The position numbers and the translations under genes are program-made. 64,000 bases of DNA, taken from NCBI GenBank assembly GCA_963817465.1, contig CAWFOP010000020.1, positions 558,001 to 622,000 on the forward strand, given 5' to 3'. Positions 1 to 8,646 of this stretch are shown one piece after another. Under the pieces are notes generated by a model, which saw only the letters and a program-made list of their open reading frames with translations, did not search any database and had not been told where the DNA came from. The DNA comes from CAMPKL01 sp963817465 (GTDB lineage Bacteria; Acidobacteriota; Terriglobia; Bryobacterales; UBA6623). Within the stretch, counting starts at the first letter, position 1, and every line of letters begins with the position of its first letter.

Positions 1-268
1 CAACCCCGACCCGATCAACTATGTGATCCCGGGCAACGACGACGCGCTGCGGGCGATCCGGCTGTTCACCAGCAAGGCCGCCGACGCGATCGTCGAGGGC
101 TCGCAGATGGCGACCGAGCAGGACTTCGCCGAGCCCGTGCCGCTGGAAGGCATGGAAGGCGAGTTCGCGGTGGTGACCGAGGACGGCACGATCGTAACCG
201 AGAAGGGCGTCGTCAACCCGGACAGCACGGCCCCCGATCCGCAGCACGCGGGCGGCGGCGCCGTTTAA
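1..268 (+). CDS. rpsB: 30S ribosomal protein S2, C-terminal part
   Basis: This is the 3' end of rpsB; the 5' part lies outside the window. The frame that starts at base 2 reads NPDPINYVIPGNDDALRAIR, the conserved C-terminal S2 signature (D-Y-V-I-P-G-N-D-D-A-I-R). It is followed by an acidic, poorly conserved tail of about 50 residues that ends at TAA 266-268. S2 is a small-subunit ribosomal protein, and rpsB-tsf adjacency is the usual bacterial order. The 141-base spacer to tsf holds a GC-rich inverted repeat (AGCGGC near 274, GCCGCT near 297) that may attenuate transcription into tsf. An internal GTG at 23 is not a real start, because the conserved sequence continues upstream of it. Confidence 0.95.
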   Translation, partial: NPDPINYVIPGNDDALRAIRLFTSKAADAIVEGSQMATEQDFAEPVPLEGMEGEFAVVTEDGTIVTEKGVVNPDSTAPDPQHAGGGAV

Positions 269-409
269 TCGCTCGATAGCGGCGGGATCGCCGGGGGCCG
301 CTGATCGGGCGGCGACGGCGGTCCGGTGCGCGCGGGCCGCGCATCGCATTCGCGGGCTCGCGCATCCAATAAAGGTTCGTTTTGTTTTGAGCAAGGCAGG
401 AGCAGACTA

Positions 410-1006
410 ATGGCGGACATCTCTGCAACGTTGGTAAAAGAGCTTCGCGACCGCACCGGCGCGGGCTTCATGGAGTGCAAGAAGGCCCTCACCGAGGCCG
501 GTGGAAACGTCGACGAAGCCGAAGTCGTACTGCGTAAGCGCGGCGTCTCGGTCGCGCAGAAGAAGGCGGATCGCGAGGCGAACGAGGGCCTTGTGGAGTC
601 CTACATCCACCCGGGCGGCAAGCTGGGCGTGCTGGTGGAGGTCAACTGCGAGTCGGACTTCGTTGCGCGCACCGACGACTTCAAAGAGTTGGTGAAGGAC
701 ATCGCGATGCACGTCGCGGCGACCGATCCGCGCTACGTCAGGCGCGAGGAGGTCGACCAGGAAGCGGTCGACAAAGAGAAGGAAATCCAGCGCGACCGCG
801 CGCTGCAAGAGGGCAAGCCCGCCCAGGTCGTCGACAAGATCGTCGAAGGCCGCATGGGCAAGTTCTACGAAGAGGTCGTGCTGCTCGAGCAGCCCTTCGT
901 GAAAGACAACTCGAAGACCATCCAGGAGCTGATCACTGAAAAGATCGCCAAGCTCGGCGAGAACATCACGGTCGGCCGGATGTCGCGTTTCAAGATCGGC
1001 GAATAA
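410..1006 (+). CDS. tsf: translation elongation factor Ts (short form)
   Basis: EF-Ts is the nucleotide-exchange factor that reloads EF-Tu with GTP. The 198-residue product starts MADISATLVKELRDRTGAG, carries the N-terminal UBA-like segment with the hallmark GAGFMECKKAL, and the core motif ESDFVARTDDF that contacts EF-Tu. At 198 aa it is the short form with a reduced coiled-coil region, common outside the Proteobacteria. ATG 410 is chosen because AGGAG at 398-402 lies at good spacing and family homology begins there, although the frame is open further upstream. It follows rpsB and is closed by a strong terminator at 1027. Confidence 0.97.
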   Translation: MADISATLVKELRDRTGAGFMECKKALTEAGGNVDEAEVVLRKRGVSVAQKKADREANEGLVESYIHPGGKLGVLVEVNCESDFVARTDDFKELVKDIAMHVAATDPRYVRREEVDQEAVDKEKEIQRDRALQEGKPAQVVDKIVEGRMGKFYEEVVLLEQPFVKDNSKTIQELITEKIAKLGENITVGRMSRFKIGE

Positions 1007-1026
1007 GCCGACTGATTTGAGAAGAT

Positions 1027-1051
1027 GGGGAACCGCAGGGTTCCCCTTTTT
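1027..1051 (+). terminator. Rho-independent terminator after tsf
   Basis: A perfect 8-bp stem (GGGGAACC at 1027-1034, GGTTCCCC at 1039-1046) with a four-base loop is followed by five T residues. It sits 20 bases after the tsf stop and before pyrH, so it should end the rpsB-tsf transcript or limit read-through into pyrH-frr. Confidence 0.85.
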
Positions 1052-1072
1052 CTTGTCCCCTTTTTTCTTGCC

Positions 1073-1784
1073 ATGGCCGGCTACAAACGCATCCTTTTGA
1101 AGCTCAGCGGCGAGATGCTCGGCGGCGAAGCCGGGTTCGGCTGGGATGCCGTCCGAGCCCGCGAGATCGCGGACGACGTCGTCGCCGTGGCGCGGCGGCG
1201 GCGTCCAGATCGGCGTGGTCGTCGGCGGCGGGAATTTCTTCCGCGGCGTCGGCTCGAAAGGCACGGGCTTGGAGCGCACGACCGTCGACTCGATGGGGAT
1301 GCTCGCGACGGCCATCAATGCGCTCGCCTTCGCGGATATGATTCGCGCGGCGGGCGGCGACGCTCTAGCTCTGAGCGCGATCGGCATGGAGCCGCTGCTG
1401 GCGCGCTACGACCGCGCCGCGGCGATCGGCGCGCTCGAAGCGGGAAGCGTCGTCATCTTCGCCGGGGGCACCGGCAATCCGTACTTCTCGACCGACTCGG
1501 CCGCCGCCCTGCGCGCCGTCGAGATCGGCGCCGAGCTGCTCGCCAAGGCGACCAAGGTCGACGGAGTGTACGACAAAGACCCCGCCAAGCACCCCGACGC
1601 AAAACGGTATGCGAAGATATCGTACGCGGAAGTTCTGGAAAAGCGGCTGGGCGTCATGGATCTGACCGCGGTGGCGCTTTGCCAAGAGAATGATCTGCCG
1701 GTCCTGGTCTTCGACCTGAACGCACCCGGCGCCGTCGCGCGCGCGGCCGGCGGCGAAGACATCGGAACCGTAGTGAGGAAGTAG
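1073..1784 (+). CDS. pyrH: UMP kinase, interrupted by one extra base
   Basis: PyrH phosphorylates UMP to UDP in pyrimidine biosynthesis. The frame from ATG 1073 gives MAGYKRILLKLSGEMLGG, the family N-terminus with the K-L-S-G-E phosphate loop. Around 1190-1200, within a CGG/GCG repeat, the family sequence moves to the +1 frame and continues VQIGVVVGGGNFFRG, then the UMP-binding region, VDGVYDKDPAKHPDA and MDLTAVALCQEN, ending at 1784. The composite span of 712 bases is one more than a multiple of three, and deleting one base gives a normal ~236-aa enzyme. The gene is usually essential, so a sequencing or assembly indel is more likely than a pseudogene. No clear Shine-Dalgarno sequence precedes 1073. 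frr starts 5 bases after the stop. Confidence 0.88.
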
Positions 1785-1789
1785 AAGCC

Positions 1790-2371
1790 ATGTCGCACAT
1801 TCAAGGCGAGTCCGTTGAAGAAATCCAGCTCGAAGCGGAAGAACGCATGGAGAAGACGATCGGCGACTTGCAGCGTGAGATGTCGTCGATCCGCACCGGG
1901 CGCGCTTCGGTGCACCTGCTCGATCCCATCCGAGTCGACTATTACGGCACGCAGACGCCGCTCAATCAAATGGCGAACCTGAGCACGCCGGAGCCGTCGC
2001 TGCTGACGATCCAGCCTTGGGACACGTCGCAGATCAGCTCGATCGAGCGCGCCATCCTGCAGTCGGATTTGGGCCTCAACCCCATGAACGACGGCAAGCT
2101 CATCCGCATCGCGATCCCGCCGCTGACCGAAGAGCGCCGCAGGGATCTGGTCAAGCAACTCCACCACATGACCGAGATGCACCGCGTGGCCGTGCGCAAC
2201 CTGCGCCGCGACGCCAACGACGCGCTCAAGAAGCTCGAGAAGGATAAGGTGATCTCCGAGGATCAAGCCCGCGATGCGCAGGACGAGGTTCAGAAGATGA
2301 CCGACGGCACGATCTCGAAGCTCGACGCCGTGTCGACCTCCAAAGAAAAAGAGATCATGGAGATCGGCTGA
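1790..2371 (+). CDS. frr: ribosome recycling factor
   Basis: With EF-G, this factor splits the post-termination ribosome. The product is 193 aa, slightly longer than the usual ~185 because of a short N-terminal extension. Family motifs are present: ERMEKTIGDLQREMSSIRTG, GRAS, VDYYGTQTPLNQMANLS and the C-terminal helix RRDLVKQLH with the R-N-L-R-R-D-A segment. GAGG about 11 bases upstream serves as ribosome-binding site, and the 5-base gap to pyrH implies one transcript. pyrH-frr adjacency is conserved across bacteria. Confidence 0.97.
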   Translation: MSHIQGESVEEIQLEAEERMEKTIGDLQREMSSIRTGRASVHLLDPIRVDYYGTQTPLNQMANLSTPEPSLLTIQPWDTSQISSIERAILQSDLGLNPMNDGKLIRIAIPPLTEERRRDLVKQLHHMTEMHRVAVRNLRRDANDALKKLEKDKVISEDQARDAQDEVQKMTDGTISKLDAVSTSKEKEIMEIG

Positions 2372-2389
2372 CCGGCCGCTTTAGGCCGG
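2372..2389 (+). terminator. hairpin after frr, possible terminator
   Basis: CCGGCC (2372-2377) and GGCCGG (2384-2389) form a 6-bp GC stem around a six-base loop immediately after the frr stop. No T-tract follows, so termination is plausible but unproven. It lies between the end of frr and the end of the convergent permease gene. Confidence 0.4.
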
Positions 2390-2503
2390 CCCGGGACTCA
2401 TCAGCCGCATTCTTGAAAGTCGCCGGCTGACCCGGCCCGCTTCCGCGCCCTTTCCCGCCGTCACCCCGGCGCCGGGCTTGGGTGCTGGTTTCGTTTGCTC
2501 TTT

Positions 2504-4933
2504 CTATTCCGACTTCAAGGCCTCGACCGGATTCACCCCTGCGGCGCGGCGCGTCGGAGACCAGCAGGCCAACAGCGCCACGGCAACGAACAATGCCGCG
2601 ACTCCAAGCAACGTCGCCGGATCGCCGGGCTCGATCTCAAACAGAAACGCCCGCAACAAGCGCGATACCGCAATCGCCGCCGCGAGGCCCGCGATTACGC
2701 CTCCGCCGATCAAATGGAAGCCCTCATTGAAGATGAGGTTGCGGATGTGACGCCGCTCCGCGCCCACCGCCGCGCGGATCGCCAACTCGCGAGTTCGCGC
2801 CCCGACCGACAGTGCGAGCGTTCCGTAAATCCCGATCAGCGTCAGCACGCAGCCGACAATCGAGAACCCGACCAGCAGTTGCATCGCGAAAGTCTGCGAC
2901 GCCACCGAATCGCCGCGGATCTGATCGAGGGTTTTGACGTTTTCGATCGCCGCGGTGGGGTCGATGGCTCGCAGCTCGCGCTCGATGGTCGCCGCCAGGG
3001 CCGTGGGCTCGGACGCGGTGCGCACGACAAGGTGCTTCGTGAACGCGCCGTTCTGCCAGAACGAAAGGTAGATTTCCGGCTTCGCCTCCGCGGTTAAATC
3101 GTCACTGCGGGCGTTGTTGACGACGCCGACAATCTCGAGCGGCGGGTTATCGCGGCCCCGCGTCCAAATTTTCTTGCCAATGGGTTCGGCGCCGGGAAAG
3201 TAACTCTCGACGAAGGCTTGGTTGACCACGGCGACGCCTGGCGCTTCCTGGACGTCGCTCGCCCGAAAGCCTCTGCCGTCGGCGATCCGGAGGCCGATCA
3301 GATCGAAATAGTCGGGCGTCACTGATCGCATGGGCAGCGTGACGCGCTCCGCCGCGCTGGCCGGCGCCGGCTGGCCTTCGATCTCGACAGAGCCGGGCCA
3401 GTTGTTGCCGGTCAACGGCACGCCCCAAGCGAAGGCCGCGCGCTCGACGCCCGGCAATTCGGCTACCTTTTCGAGCGCGCGCTCGTGAAAGTCGCGCCAA
3501 TTTCCGTCGATGGCCGTCACGCTCATGGTGAGAATGCGGTCCGTCCGATAGCCCGATTGCACATTCGCCAGATTCACCATCGTGCGGATGAGCAGGCCCG
3601 CGCCGACGAGCAATACGAGCGTTAGCGCCGTCTGCGCGATGGTGACGATCCGCAGCAGGCGGCGCTCCCCGAGCCCGGCGCTGGCATTCGGCCCCGCGCC
3701 TTTCAGCGTGCGAACGGGGTCAAGCGCGGAAGCGCGCAGCGCCGGGATGAGTCCGGCGAGCAGGGCCGCGAGAATTGCCGAGCCGAGGCCGCAAAGCAAC
3801 ACGGGCCAGCCGGCCGTCACCGCATCCAGGCGCGGGATGGCGTGACCGCCGATGAGCTTGAAGACACGCACGATCCCAAAAGCCAGTGCGATGCCGAGCC
3901 CGCCGCCGACAAGCGCCAACAACAGACTCTCGACCGACACCTGGCGGAATAAGGCAAAGCGGCCGATTCCGAGGGCGTTTCTGACGGCGTACTCCCGCTG
4001 TCTCTGCAAGCCCCGCACTAGCATCAGCGACGCGGCGTTGCCGCAGGCGATCAGCAACACCAGCGCCGCCGCGCCGAACAGCGGCCACAACACCCGCGCC
4101 CCGGCGCTGTTGAGCTCGGCGACGAGCGGGCGTACGGAGGGCGTGAATCCCGCCAGGTCCGGATCGGTTTGGGCCTGCCGTTCGGCGATGACCGCCAGCT
4201 CGCTTTGCGCCTGTTCGCGCTGCGCTCCGTCTTTGAGACGCCCCATCACTTGCCAGCCCCCGCGCTTGAGGTTTTCAGGGTTCGCGGCGGCGGGCATCCA
4301 ATAATCGACCTGCGCGTCGACGTCGTAGTTCGGTTCTTGACCGGCTCGGGAGTCCGGCAGGAACCGCGCGCCCGCCGGCATCACGCCGACGACGGTCGGC
4401 GGCGTCTCCGTGCGGCTGATGCGGACCGTCTTGCCGACGATATCGGGATCGCCGTTGAACTGTCTTTGCCAAAGGTCATGGCCCAGGATGATCACCGGAC
4501 GCGTGGGGAACGTTGTTTCGGCGGGCAGGAAAGCTCGGCCGAGGATCGGCTGCATTCCAACAGCGTCGAAGTAATCGGCCGAGACGCGCATGCCCATCAT
4601 CGACTCGCTGCCGTCGGACGTGACGAGATAGTTGAAGCTCCAGCCGTAGGCGGCGATGCGCTCGAACGACTTCGCGTCCTCCTTCCATTCCTGCCATTGC
4701 GCGGCCGTCCAACCGCGCGGACCGGTCAGAGGCTGACCGTCGGTGCGCGCCGGAGGAATCAGGACGAGCCGCTCCGGCTTCTCGTACGGCGGGTTGGTCC
4801 ACAAGACTCCTTCGACCAGGCTAAAGACCGTGGCAGTCGCGCCGATCCCGAGCGCCAGGGTCAGCACGGTGATCGATGTGAAGCCCGGCTGCTTGAGCAG
4901 CATGCGCAGGCCGAACTTGATGTCTCGAAGCAT
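2504..4933 (-). CDS. orphan MacB/FtsX-like permease (ADOP type)
   Basis: An 809-residue membrane protein built as a duplicated MacB-type permease. It has an N-terminal TM (PGFTSITVLTLALGIGAT), a large periplasmic MacB_PCD domain (about residues 50-280), three TM segments (about 290-430), a second TM/periplasmic module starting near 435, and a final FtsX block ending in NPVEALKSE. This double arrangement in one chain without an ATPase matches the acidobacterial duplicated orphan permeases. No ABC ATPase gene is adjacent, so its energy source and substrate are unknown. The start ATG 4933 has an AGGAGG-type site just upstream. It converges on frr. Confidence 0.88.
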   Translation of the reverse strand: MLRDIKFGLRMLLKQPGFTSITVLTLALGIGATATVFSLVEGVLWTNPPYEKPERLVLIPPARTDGQPLTGPRGWTAAQWQEWKEDAKSFERIAAYGWSFNYLVTSDGSESMMGMRVSADYFDAVGMQPILGRAFLPAETTFPTRPVIILGHDLWQRQFNGDPDIVGKTVRISRTETPPTVVGVMPAGARFLPDSRAGQEPNYDVDAQVDYWMPAAANPENLKRGGWQVMGRLKDGAQREQAQSELAVIAERQAQTDPDLAGFTPSVRPLVAELNSAGARVLWPLFGAAALVLLIACGNAASLMLVRGLQRQREYAVRNALGIGRFALFRQVSVESLLLALVGGGLGIALAFGIVRVFKLIGGHAIPRLDAVTAGWPVLLCGLGSAILAALLAGLIPALRASALDPVRTLKGAGPNASAGLGERRLLRIVTIAQTALTLVLLVGAGLLIRTMVNLANVQSGYRTDRILTMSVTAIDGNWRDFHERALEKVAELPGVERAAFAWGVPLTGNNWPGSVEIEGQPAPASAAERVTLPMRSVTPDYFDLIGLRIADGRGFRASDVQEAPGVAVVNQAFVESYFPGAEPIGKKIWTRGRDNPPLEIVGVVNNARSDDLTAEAKPEIYLSFWQNGAFTKHLVVRTASEPTALAATIERELRAIDPTAAIENVKTLDQIRGDSVASQTFAMQLLVGFSIVGCVLTLIGIYGTLALSVGARTRELAIRAAVGAERRHIRNLIFNEGFHLIGGGVIAGLAAAIAVSRLLRAFLFEIEPGDPATLLGVAALFVAVALLACWSPTRRAAGVNPVEALKSE

Positions 4934-5041
4934 GAGACCTCCTGGTAGCGACGACGTTACACGATCCCGGATACGACGGTATTAGACCACTACCGTTGAT
5001 TTTCGGAGCCTATTGGGCGGCTAGGCCTCAGCATGAGCTGA

Positions 5042-5449
5042 TCAATGCGGCGCGTCGCAGTTGACCATCCACTTGACGCCGAATTTATCATTCACCATGC
5101 CGAACGCCTCCGCCCAGAAGGTCTTTTGAATCGGCAGGATGACCGTGCCGCCGTCGGCGAGGTTGTCGAAGAGTTCTTTGGCGCGAGCCGGATCGTTCAG
5201 GCCGAGCGCCAGGCTGATGTTGCCGCCGGCGGCTGCGCCGTCGGGGTTAGGGTCGTCGCACATCATCAGGGTCGAATCCCCGACCTTGATCGAGCAGTGC
5301 ATGATGTTATCCGCCGGACCCTTGTCGGCCATGGGCGATTCGCCGAAAGTCTGCATGAAGAGCACTTCAGCGCCGAGGGCGTTCTTATAGAAGTCGATCG
5401 CTTGCTTGCACGTGCCTTTGAAGGCGATGTAAGGGTTGATTCCCGGCAT
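5042..5449 (-). CDS. PhnB-like VOC-superfamily protein
   Basis: A 135-aa protein starting MPGINPYIAFKGTCKQAI, typical of PhnB/'3-demethylubiquinone methyltransferase-like' VOC proteins: a beta-alpha-beta-beta-beta fold, the segment FYKNALGAEV near residue 21, DNIMHCSIKVGDS near 46, and FWAEAFGMVNDKFGVKW near the C-terminus. Proteins of this kind are small dimeric cytoplasmic proteins, and the biochemical role is unassigned for most. GGAGGA lies upstream of ATG 5449. It is monocistronic here. Confidence 0.85.
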   Translation of the reverse strand: MPGINPYIAFKGTCKQAIDFYKNALGAEVLFMQTFGESPMADKGPADNIMHCSIKVGDSTLMMCDDPNPDGAAAGGNISLALGLNDPARAKELFDNLADGGTVILPIQKTFWAEAFGMVNDKFGVKWMVNCDAPH

Positions 5450-5618
5450 GTATGTTCCTCCTGGGCCTATACGCGACAGGTTCTGAGTTTTCGGCTGAGC
5501 GTGTCAAGCCGTCTGACCGCAGGGAAGGAAAAATGCTCAGCCCAACTCTTTTTTCTTGCGCTCATATGTTCGCGCCCTTAAACTGCGCCTGTTCGTAATT
5601 TGACGCTGGAGGATAAAT

Positions 5619-6143
5619 GTGCGATATCGAAATGTTTACTCGCTTGTCGGACTGACGCTCAGTGTCGGAATGCTGACAACATTATGGGGATTTGACATCA
5701 ATCGGAGCCGGACGGCGGCTCGCGCCGGGCTGTCTCCGGCGGGTGCGGAGGCCGTTCAACTGCACTTTCGAACGGAATTGACGGGCTTCCGCGCGGCGCC
5801 CGACCTCACGAGCACGCGACTCGTCGTCGGCTGGCAAGAAGTGGGCGGCATCGAGCCGCAACCGTTCCGCGTGCTGATCCCGATGGGGTGCTTTGTGGAA
5901 AACACGAGCTTCTTCGTGGAAGACTACGTGCGCTGCGGCGTCCGGGCGGTATTTGGAAGGACGGAGCTGCAAATCACGGATTTTGCCGCGCGTATGCGTC
6001 GGACCGCCGCCGGGAACTTCGTATTCGACATGGAAGCGATGATCGCCGTTCCCCCGAGTCCCTGCCTCGGGGCGCTAGGCGGCGCCGGCGTTCGAGTCGA
6101 TCATCGGCGAGGAGTCCGCGCTCTCCCTGCCGAGAAGCATTGA
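5619..6143 (+). CDS. hypothetical membrane-anchored or secreted protein
   Basis: A 174-aa product not recognised as a named family. A GTG start at 5619 is preferred because GGAGGA (5608-5613) sits 5 bases upstream. ATG 5617 overlaps it but opens a frame of only about a dozen codons. The N-terminus has a hydrophobic stretch (VGLTLSVGMLTTLWGF, about residues 10-25) that could be a signal peptide or anchor. The rest is predicted beta-rich with two Cys residues near 90 and 104. The C-terminal 25 residues are Arg-rich and may be out of frame, given the other indels nearby. Function unknown. Confidence 0.55.
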   Translation: MRYRNVYSLVGLTLSVGMLTTLWGFDINRSRTAARAGLSPAGAEAVQLHFRTELTGFRAAPDLTSTRLVVGWQEVGGIEPQPFRVLIPMGCFVENTSFFVEDYVRCGVRAVFGRTELQITDFAARMRRTAAGNFVFDMEAMIAVPPSPCLGALGGAGVRVDHRRGVRALPAEKH

Positions 6144-6180
6144 GACGGTCTCCGGAATCCAACCCGAGCCTTTCTAGCCG

Positions 6181-6220
6181 GCGGGCGCGCGGTGAAGCTG
6201 CTAAAACCCCGTGCGCCCGC
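6181..6220. terminator. hairpin between convergent genes
   Basis: GCGGGCGCGCGG (6181-6192) can pair with CCGTGCGCCCGC (6209-6220), a 12-bp stem with one mismatch. It lies between the convergent ends of the hypothetical gene (stop 6143) and the PQQ dehydrogenase gene (stop 6228), where a bidirectional terminator is expected. No T-tract is visible on either strand. Confidence 0.5.
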
Positions 6221-6227
6221 CCGCTCG

Positions 6228-7799
6228 CTAGTGCATGACGAAGCCGAACAGCGTGTCGCCCGCCCCGACGACCACGTATTGGTCGCCATCGAGCTCATAG
6301 CTGATGGGGCCGTTGGCGACCGAGCCGCCTAGGTTGGCGTGCCACAGCGGCTCGCCGGTCGTGGCGTTGAGGGCGACAAAGTTGTCCTCGCTGTCGCCGG
6401 CGAACACGAGGTTGCCCGCCGTGCTCAGCACGCCCGCGCGGATCGTGCCTTCCCACTCGTGCGCCCAGCGGACTTCGCCCGTCTTGTAGTCGATGGCGCG
6501 GATGCCGGAGCGCGAGAAGCCGCCGCGGTCTGTGCCGCCCCAGCCTTGCGGGTTGTCGCTGGGATCGAAGATGTAATAGACGCTGTAGGCCTGGGTGGCG
6601 TCGGTGTAGAACAGTCCTGTCTTCGGATTGAAGCTCGGCGGCTGCCAGTTCGTCGCGCCGCCTTGGTTCGGCGTCACCAGCGCGCCGTCGAGTTGCGGGT
6701 ATTTCTTCGGGTCGGGGATCGGCTCGCCCTTCTTGTCGACGCCTAACGACCAGTTCACATTGACGAAGGGCTTCGAGACGAGGTTCTTGCCGTTGGTGCG
6801 GTCGAGCAGGAAAAAGTAGCCGTTGCGGCTGGCCTGCGCCAGCAGCTTGCGCGGCTGGCCGTCGATCTCGCCGTCGATCAACACCGGCGCCTCCGTCGCG
6901 TCCCAGTCGTGCGTGTCGTGCGGCGAGGCTTGGAAGTACCAGGCCATCTTGCCCGTGTCGGCGTTGACGGCGACAATCGATTCGGTGAACAGGTTGGCGC
7001 CTTCGCGGTTGGCGTGCGCGATCACGGGCTGCGGGTTGCCGGTGCCGACATAGATGAGGTTGAGGTCGGGGTCGTAGGTGATCGGCTGCCAGGTCATGCC
7101 GCCGCCGTTCTTCGCTACGGCTTCGTTCGGCCAGGTGTCCGAGCCCGGTTCGCCCTTCTGTTGAGGCGTGACGTACCAACGCCACTGCCGCTCGCCGGTT
7201 TCGGGGTCGTGGGCCTCGAGGTATCCCGGGCGGTCGAGGTCGTCGCCGCTGATGCCCACGATCACGCGATTGTTCACGATCGTCGGCGCCACCGAGCCGA
7301 AGTAGAACTGGTCGAGATCGCAGATTTCCTGATGCCAACGCTCGCTGCCGTCCTTGATGTTCAGCGACACCAGGTTGCAGTCGGGCGTCTCGAAATACAG
7401 CCAGTTGCCATAGATGCCGACGCCGCGGTTGCCGATGTGCATGCCGCCGGAGGATTTCCAGTCGTAGCTCCAGATTTCGCGGCCCGTGCGGGCGTCGACG
7501 GCCCACACGTGATCGGGGATCGTGAAGTAGAGCACGCCGTTGACCATGAGCGGCGTCGCCTTGATGCTGCCGCGTCCGCCGCCCGTGTCGACGCGGTAAA
7601 CCCAGGCGAGGCTCAGCGACTCGACGTTCGAGTCGTTGACCTTGTCGAGCGGGCTGTAGCGGCGTCCGGAATAGTCGCCGTGATAGGTCGGCCAACTGTC
7701 GGTCGGCGGCTGGCTGAGCTTCGCCGCAGTGGAACCGCTTTGCGCGTACGCCGCGGGCAGCGCCAACAGCGAAAGCAGGAAGAGGCTGATGGATTTCAT
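6228..7799 (-). CDS. PQQ-dependent dehydrogenase-like beta-propeller protein
   Basis: A 523-aa secreted quinoprotein. The signal peptide MKSISLFLLSLLALPAAYA is followed by PQQ-propeller blades with tryptophan-docking motifs: TGREIWSYDW near residue 92, GGGMTWQPITYDPDLNLIY near 230, and TGEPLWHANLGG near 485. The segment SPHDTHDWDATEAPVL near 283 resembles the catalytic-Asp region of methanol/ethanol dehydrogenases. It should oxidise an alcohol or sugar substrate in the periplasm and pass electrons to the cytochrome encoded just upstream, with which it overlaps by ATGA (7796-7799), implying translational coupling. ATG 7799 is chosen over the longer open frame because the signal peptide starts there. 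The substrate cannot be read from the sequence. Confidence 0.88.
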   Translation of the reverse strand: MKSISLFLLSLLALPAAYAQSGSTAAKLSQPPTDSWPTYHGDYSGRRYSPLDKVNDSNVESLSLAWVYRVDTGGGRGSIKATPLMVNGVLYFTIPDHVWAVDARTGREIWSYDWKSSGGMHIGNRGVGIYGNWLYFETPDCNLVSLNIKDGSERWHQEICDLDQFYFGSVAPTIVNNRVIVGISGDDLDRPGYLEAHDPETGERQWRWYVTPQQKGEPGSDTWPNEAVAKNGGGMTWQPITYDPDLNLIYVGTGNPQPVIAHANREGANLFTESIVAVNADTGKMAWYFQASPHDTHDWDATEAPVLIDGEIDGQPRKLLAQASRNGYFFLLDRTNGKNLVSKPFVNVNWSLGVDKKGEPIPDPKKYPQLDGALVTPNQGGATNWQPPSFNPKTGLFYTDATQAYSVYYIFDPSDNPQGWGGTDRGGFSRSGIRAIDYKTGEVRWAHEWEGTIRAGVLSTAGNLVFAGDSEDNFVALNATTGEPLWHANLGGSVANGPISYELDGDQYVVVGAGDTLFGFVMH

Positions 7800-8629
7800 C
7801 GCAGCGTCTCCAGATAGGCGACGACGTCGTGCATGTTCTTGTCCGTGATCTTGCCTAGCAGTTCGATGTGCGCGGCAAGGGGATCGTGCTTTTCGACCTC
7901 GAGCTGCGGGGTCCGCTTCCAGGAACGGTAGTCGCCGTTCGAGTCGCGCAGCGAGACGTTGAAGTCGTCGAGATGGACGAGCTCGCCGGTGACGGCCTTG
8001 CCGGAAGCCGGGGTGACCGTGACCGTCGTCGGCTTCGGCTCGGGGCCGCCGCCGCCGAAGCGGCTGGGCCGGAAGCGGCGCGACTGCGGGAACAGGAAGC
8101 GCGTCTGCAAGGTGGCGGGGTTGTAGCGGGCGCCGACGTCGGCCAGGTCTCCCGTCGCCGAGTGGCACTGATTGCAGCCGCCCGCGCCGTTGAAATAGGC
8201 CGCGCCCGCCTTGGGGTCGCCCGTGAGCACGTCTTGCACTTCGAAGATCGGCGAGCCCCGCAACGTGTCGAACACGCGCTGGTGGATGAAGTGCGTCAGG
8301 TCTTGGATCTGCTCCTTGGTGAACTTGGAGCTGGGATCACCGCTTTGAGTGGGGTGGCCCTTGGCGAGAAACGGTCCTATCTTGTCGCCGTAGCGATCCT
8401 GCAGCACGAGCGTCGACTGGATCAGATTGGACCCGCCGTTGCCGCCCCGCGCATACGTGCCGTGGCAGTGAATGCACTCCGCGGCCCAGATCGCTCTGCC
8501 GCGATCGGCGGCCTCGGGATCGACCTTGTGTTGTTCGAGCGGACCGGCGCGCAACTGCGCCTCGAGTTTCACGCCGCCCGCCGCGCAGAGCGCGGCGAAT
8601 CCGACGCAAACCATTGCTATGCTTCGCAT
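7796..8629 (-). CDS. diheme c-type cytochrome
   Basis: A 277-aa periplasmic protein that starts MRSIAMVCVGFAALCAAGG (signal peptide) and has two heme-c sites: CIHCH near residue 58 and CNQCH near 152. The C-terminal third is a beta-rich segment (TVTVTPASGKAVTGELVHL), then NMHDVVAYLETLR, the usual last helix of cytochromes c. Cytochromes of this layout accompany acidobacterial PQQ dehydrogenases as electron acceptors. The frame runs open upstream into the previous gene only because that gene carries an indel, so this is a separate protein with its own signal peptide. Middle gene of a three-gene operon. Confidence 0.85.
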   Translation of the reverse strand: MRSIAMVCVGFAALCAAGGVKLEAQLRAGPLEQHKVDPEAADRGRAIWAAECIHCHGTYARGGNGGSNLIQSTLVLQDRYGDKIGPFLAKGHPTQSGDPSSKFTKEQIQDLTHFIHQRVFDTLRGSPIFEVQDVLTGDPKAGAAYFNGAGGCNQCHSATGDLADVGARYNPATLQTRFLFPQSRRFRPSRFGGGGPEPKPTTVTVTPASGKAVTGELVHLDDFNVSLRDSNGDYRSWKRTPQLEVEKHDPLAAHIELLGKITDKNMHDVVAYLETLR

Positions 8630-8646
8630 CGCCTCTAACCTTCCCT

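Noticed and set aside
407..1387. 326-codon minus-strand frame across tsf and pyrH
   Set aside because: It is the antisense shadow of conserved tsf/pyrH, with Asp/Leu/Val-rich low-complexity sequence.
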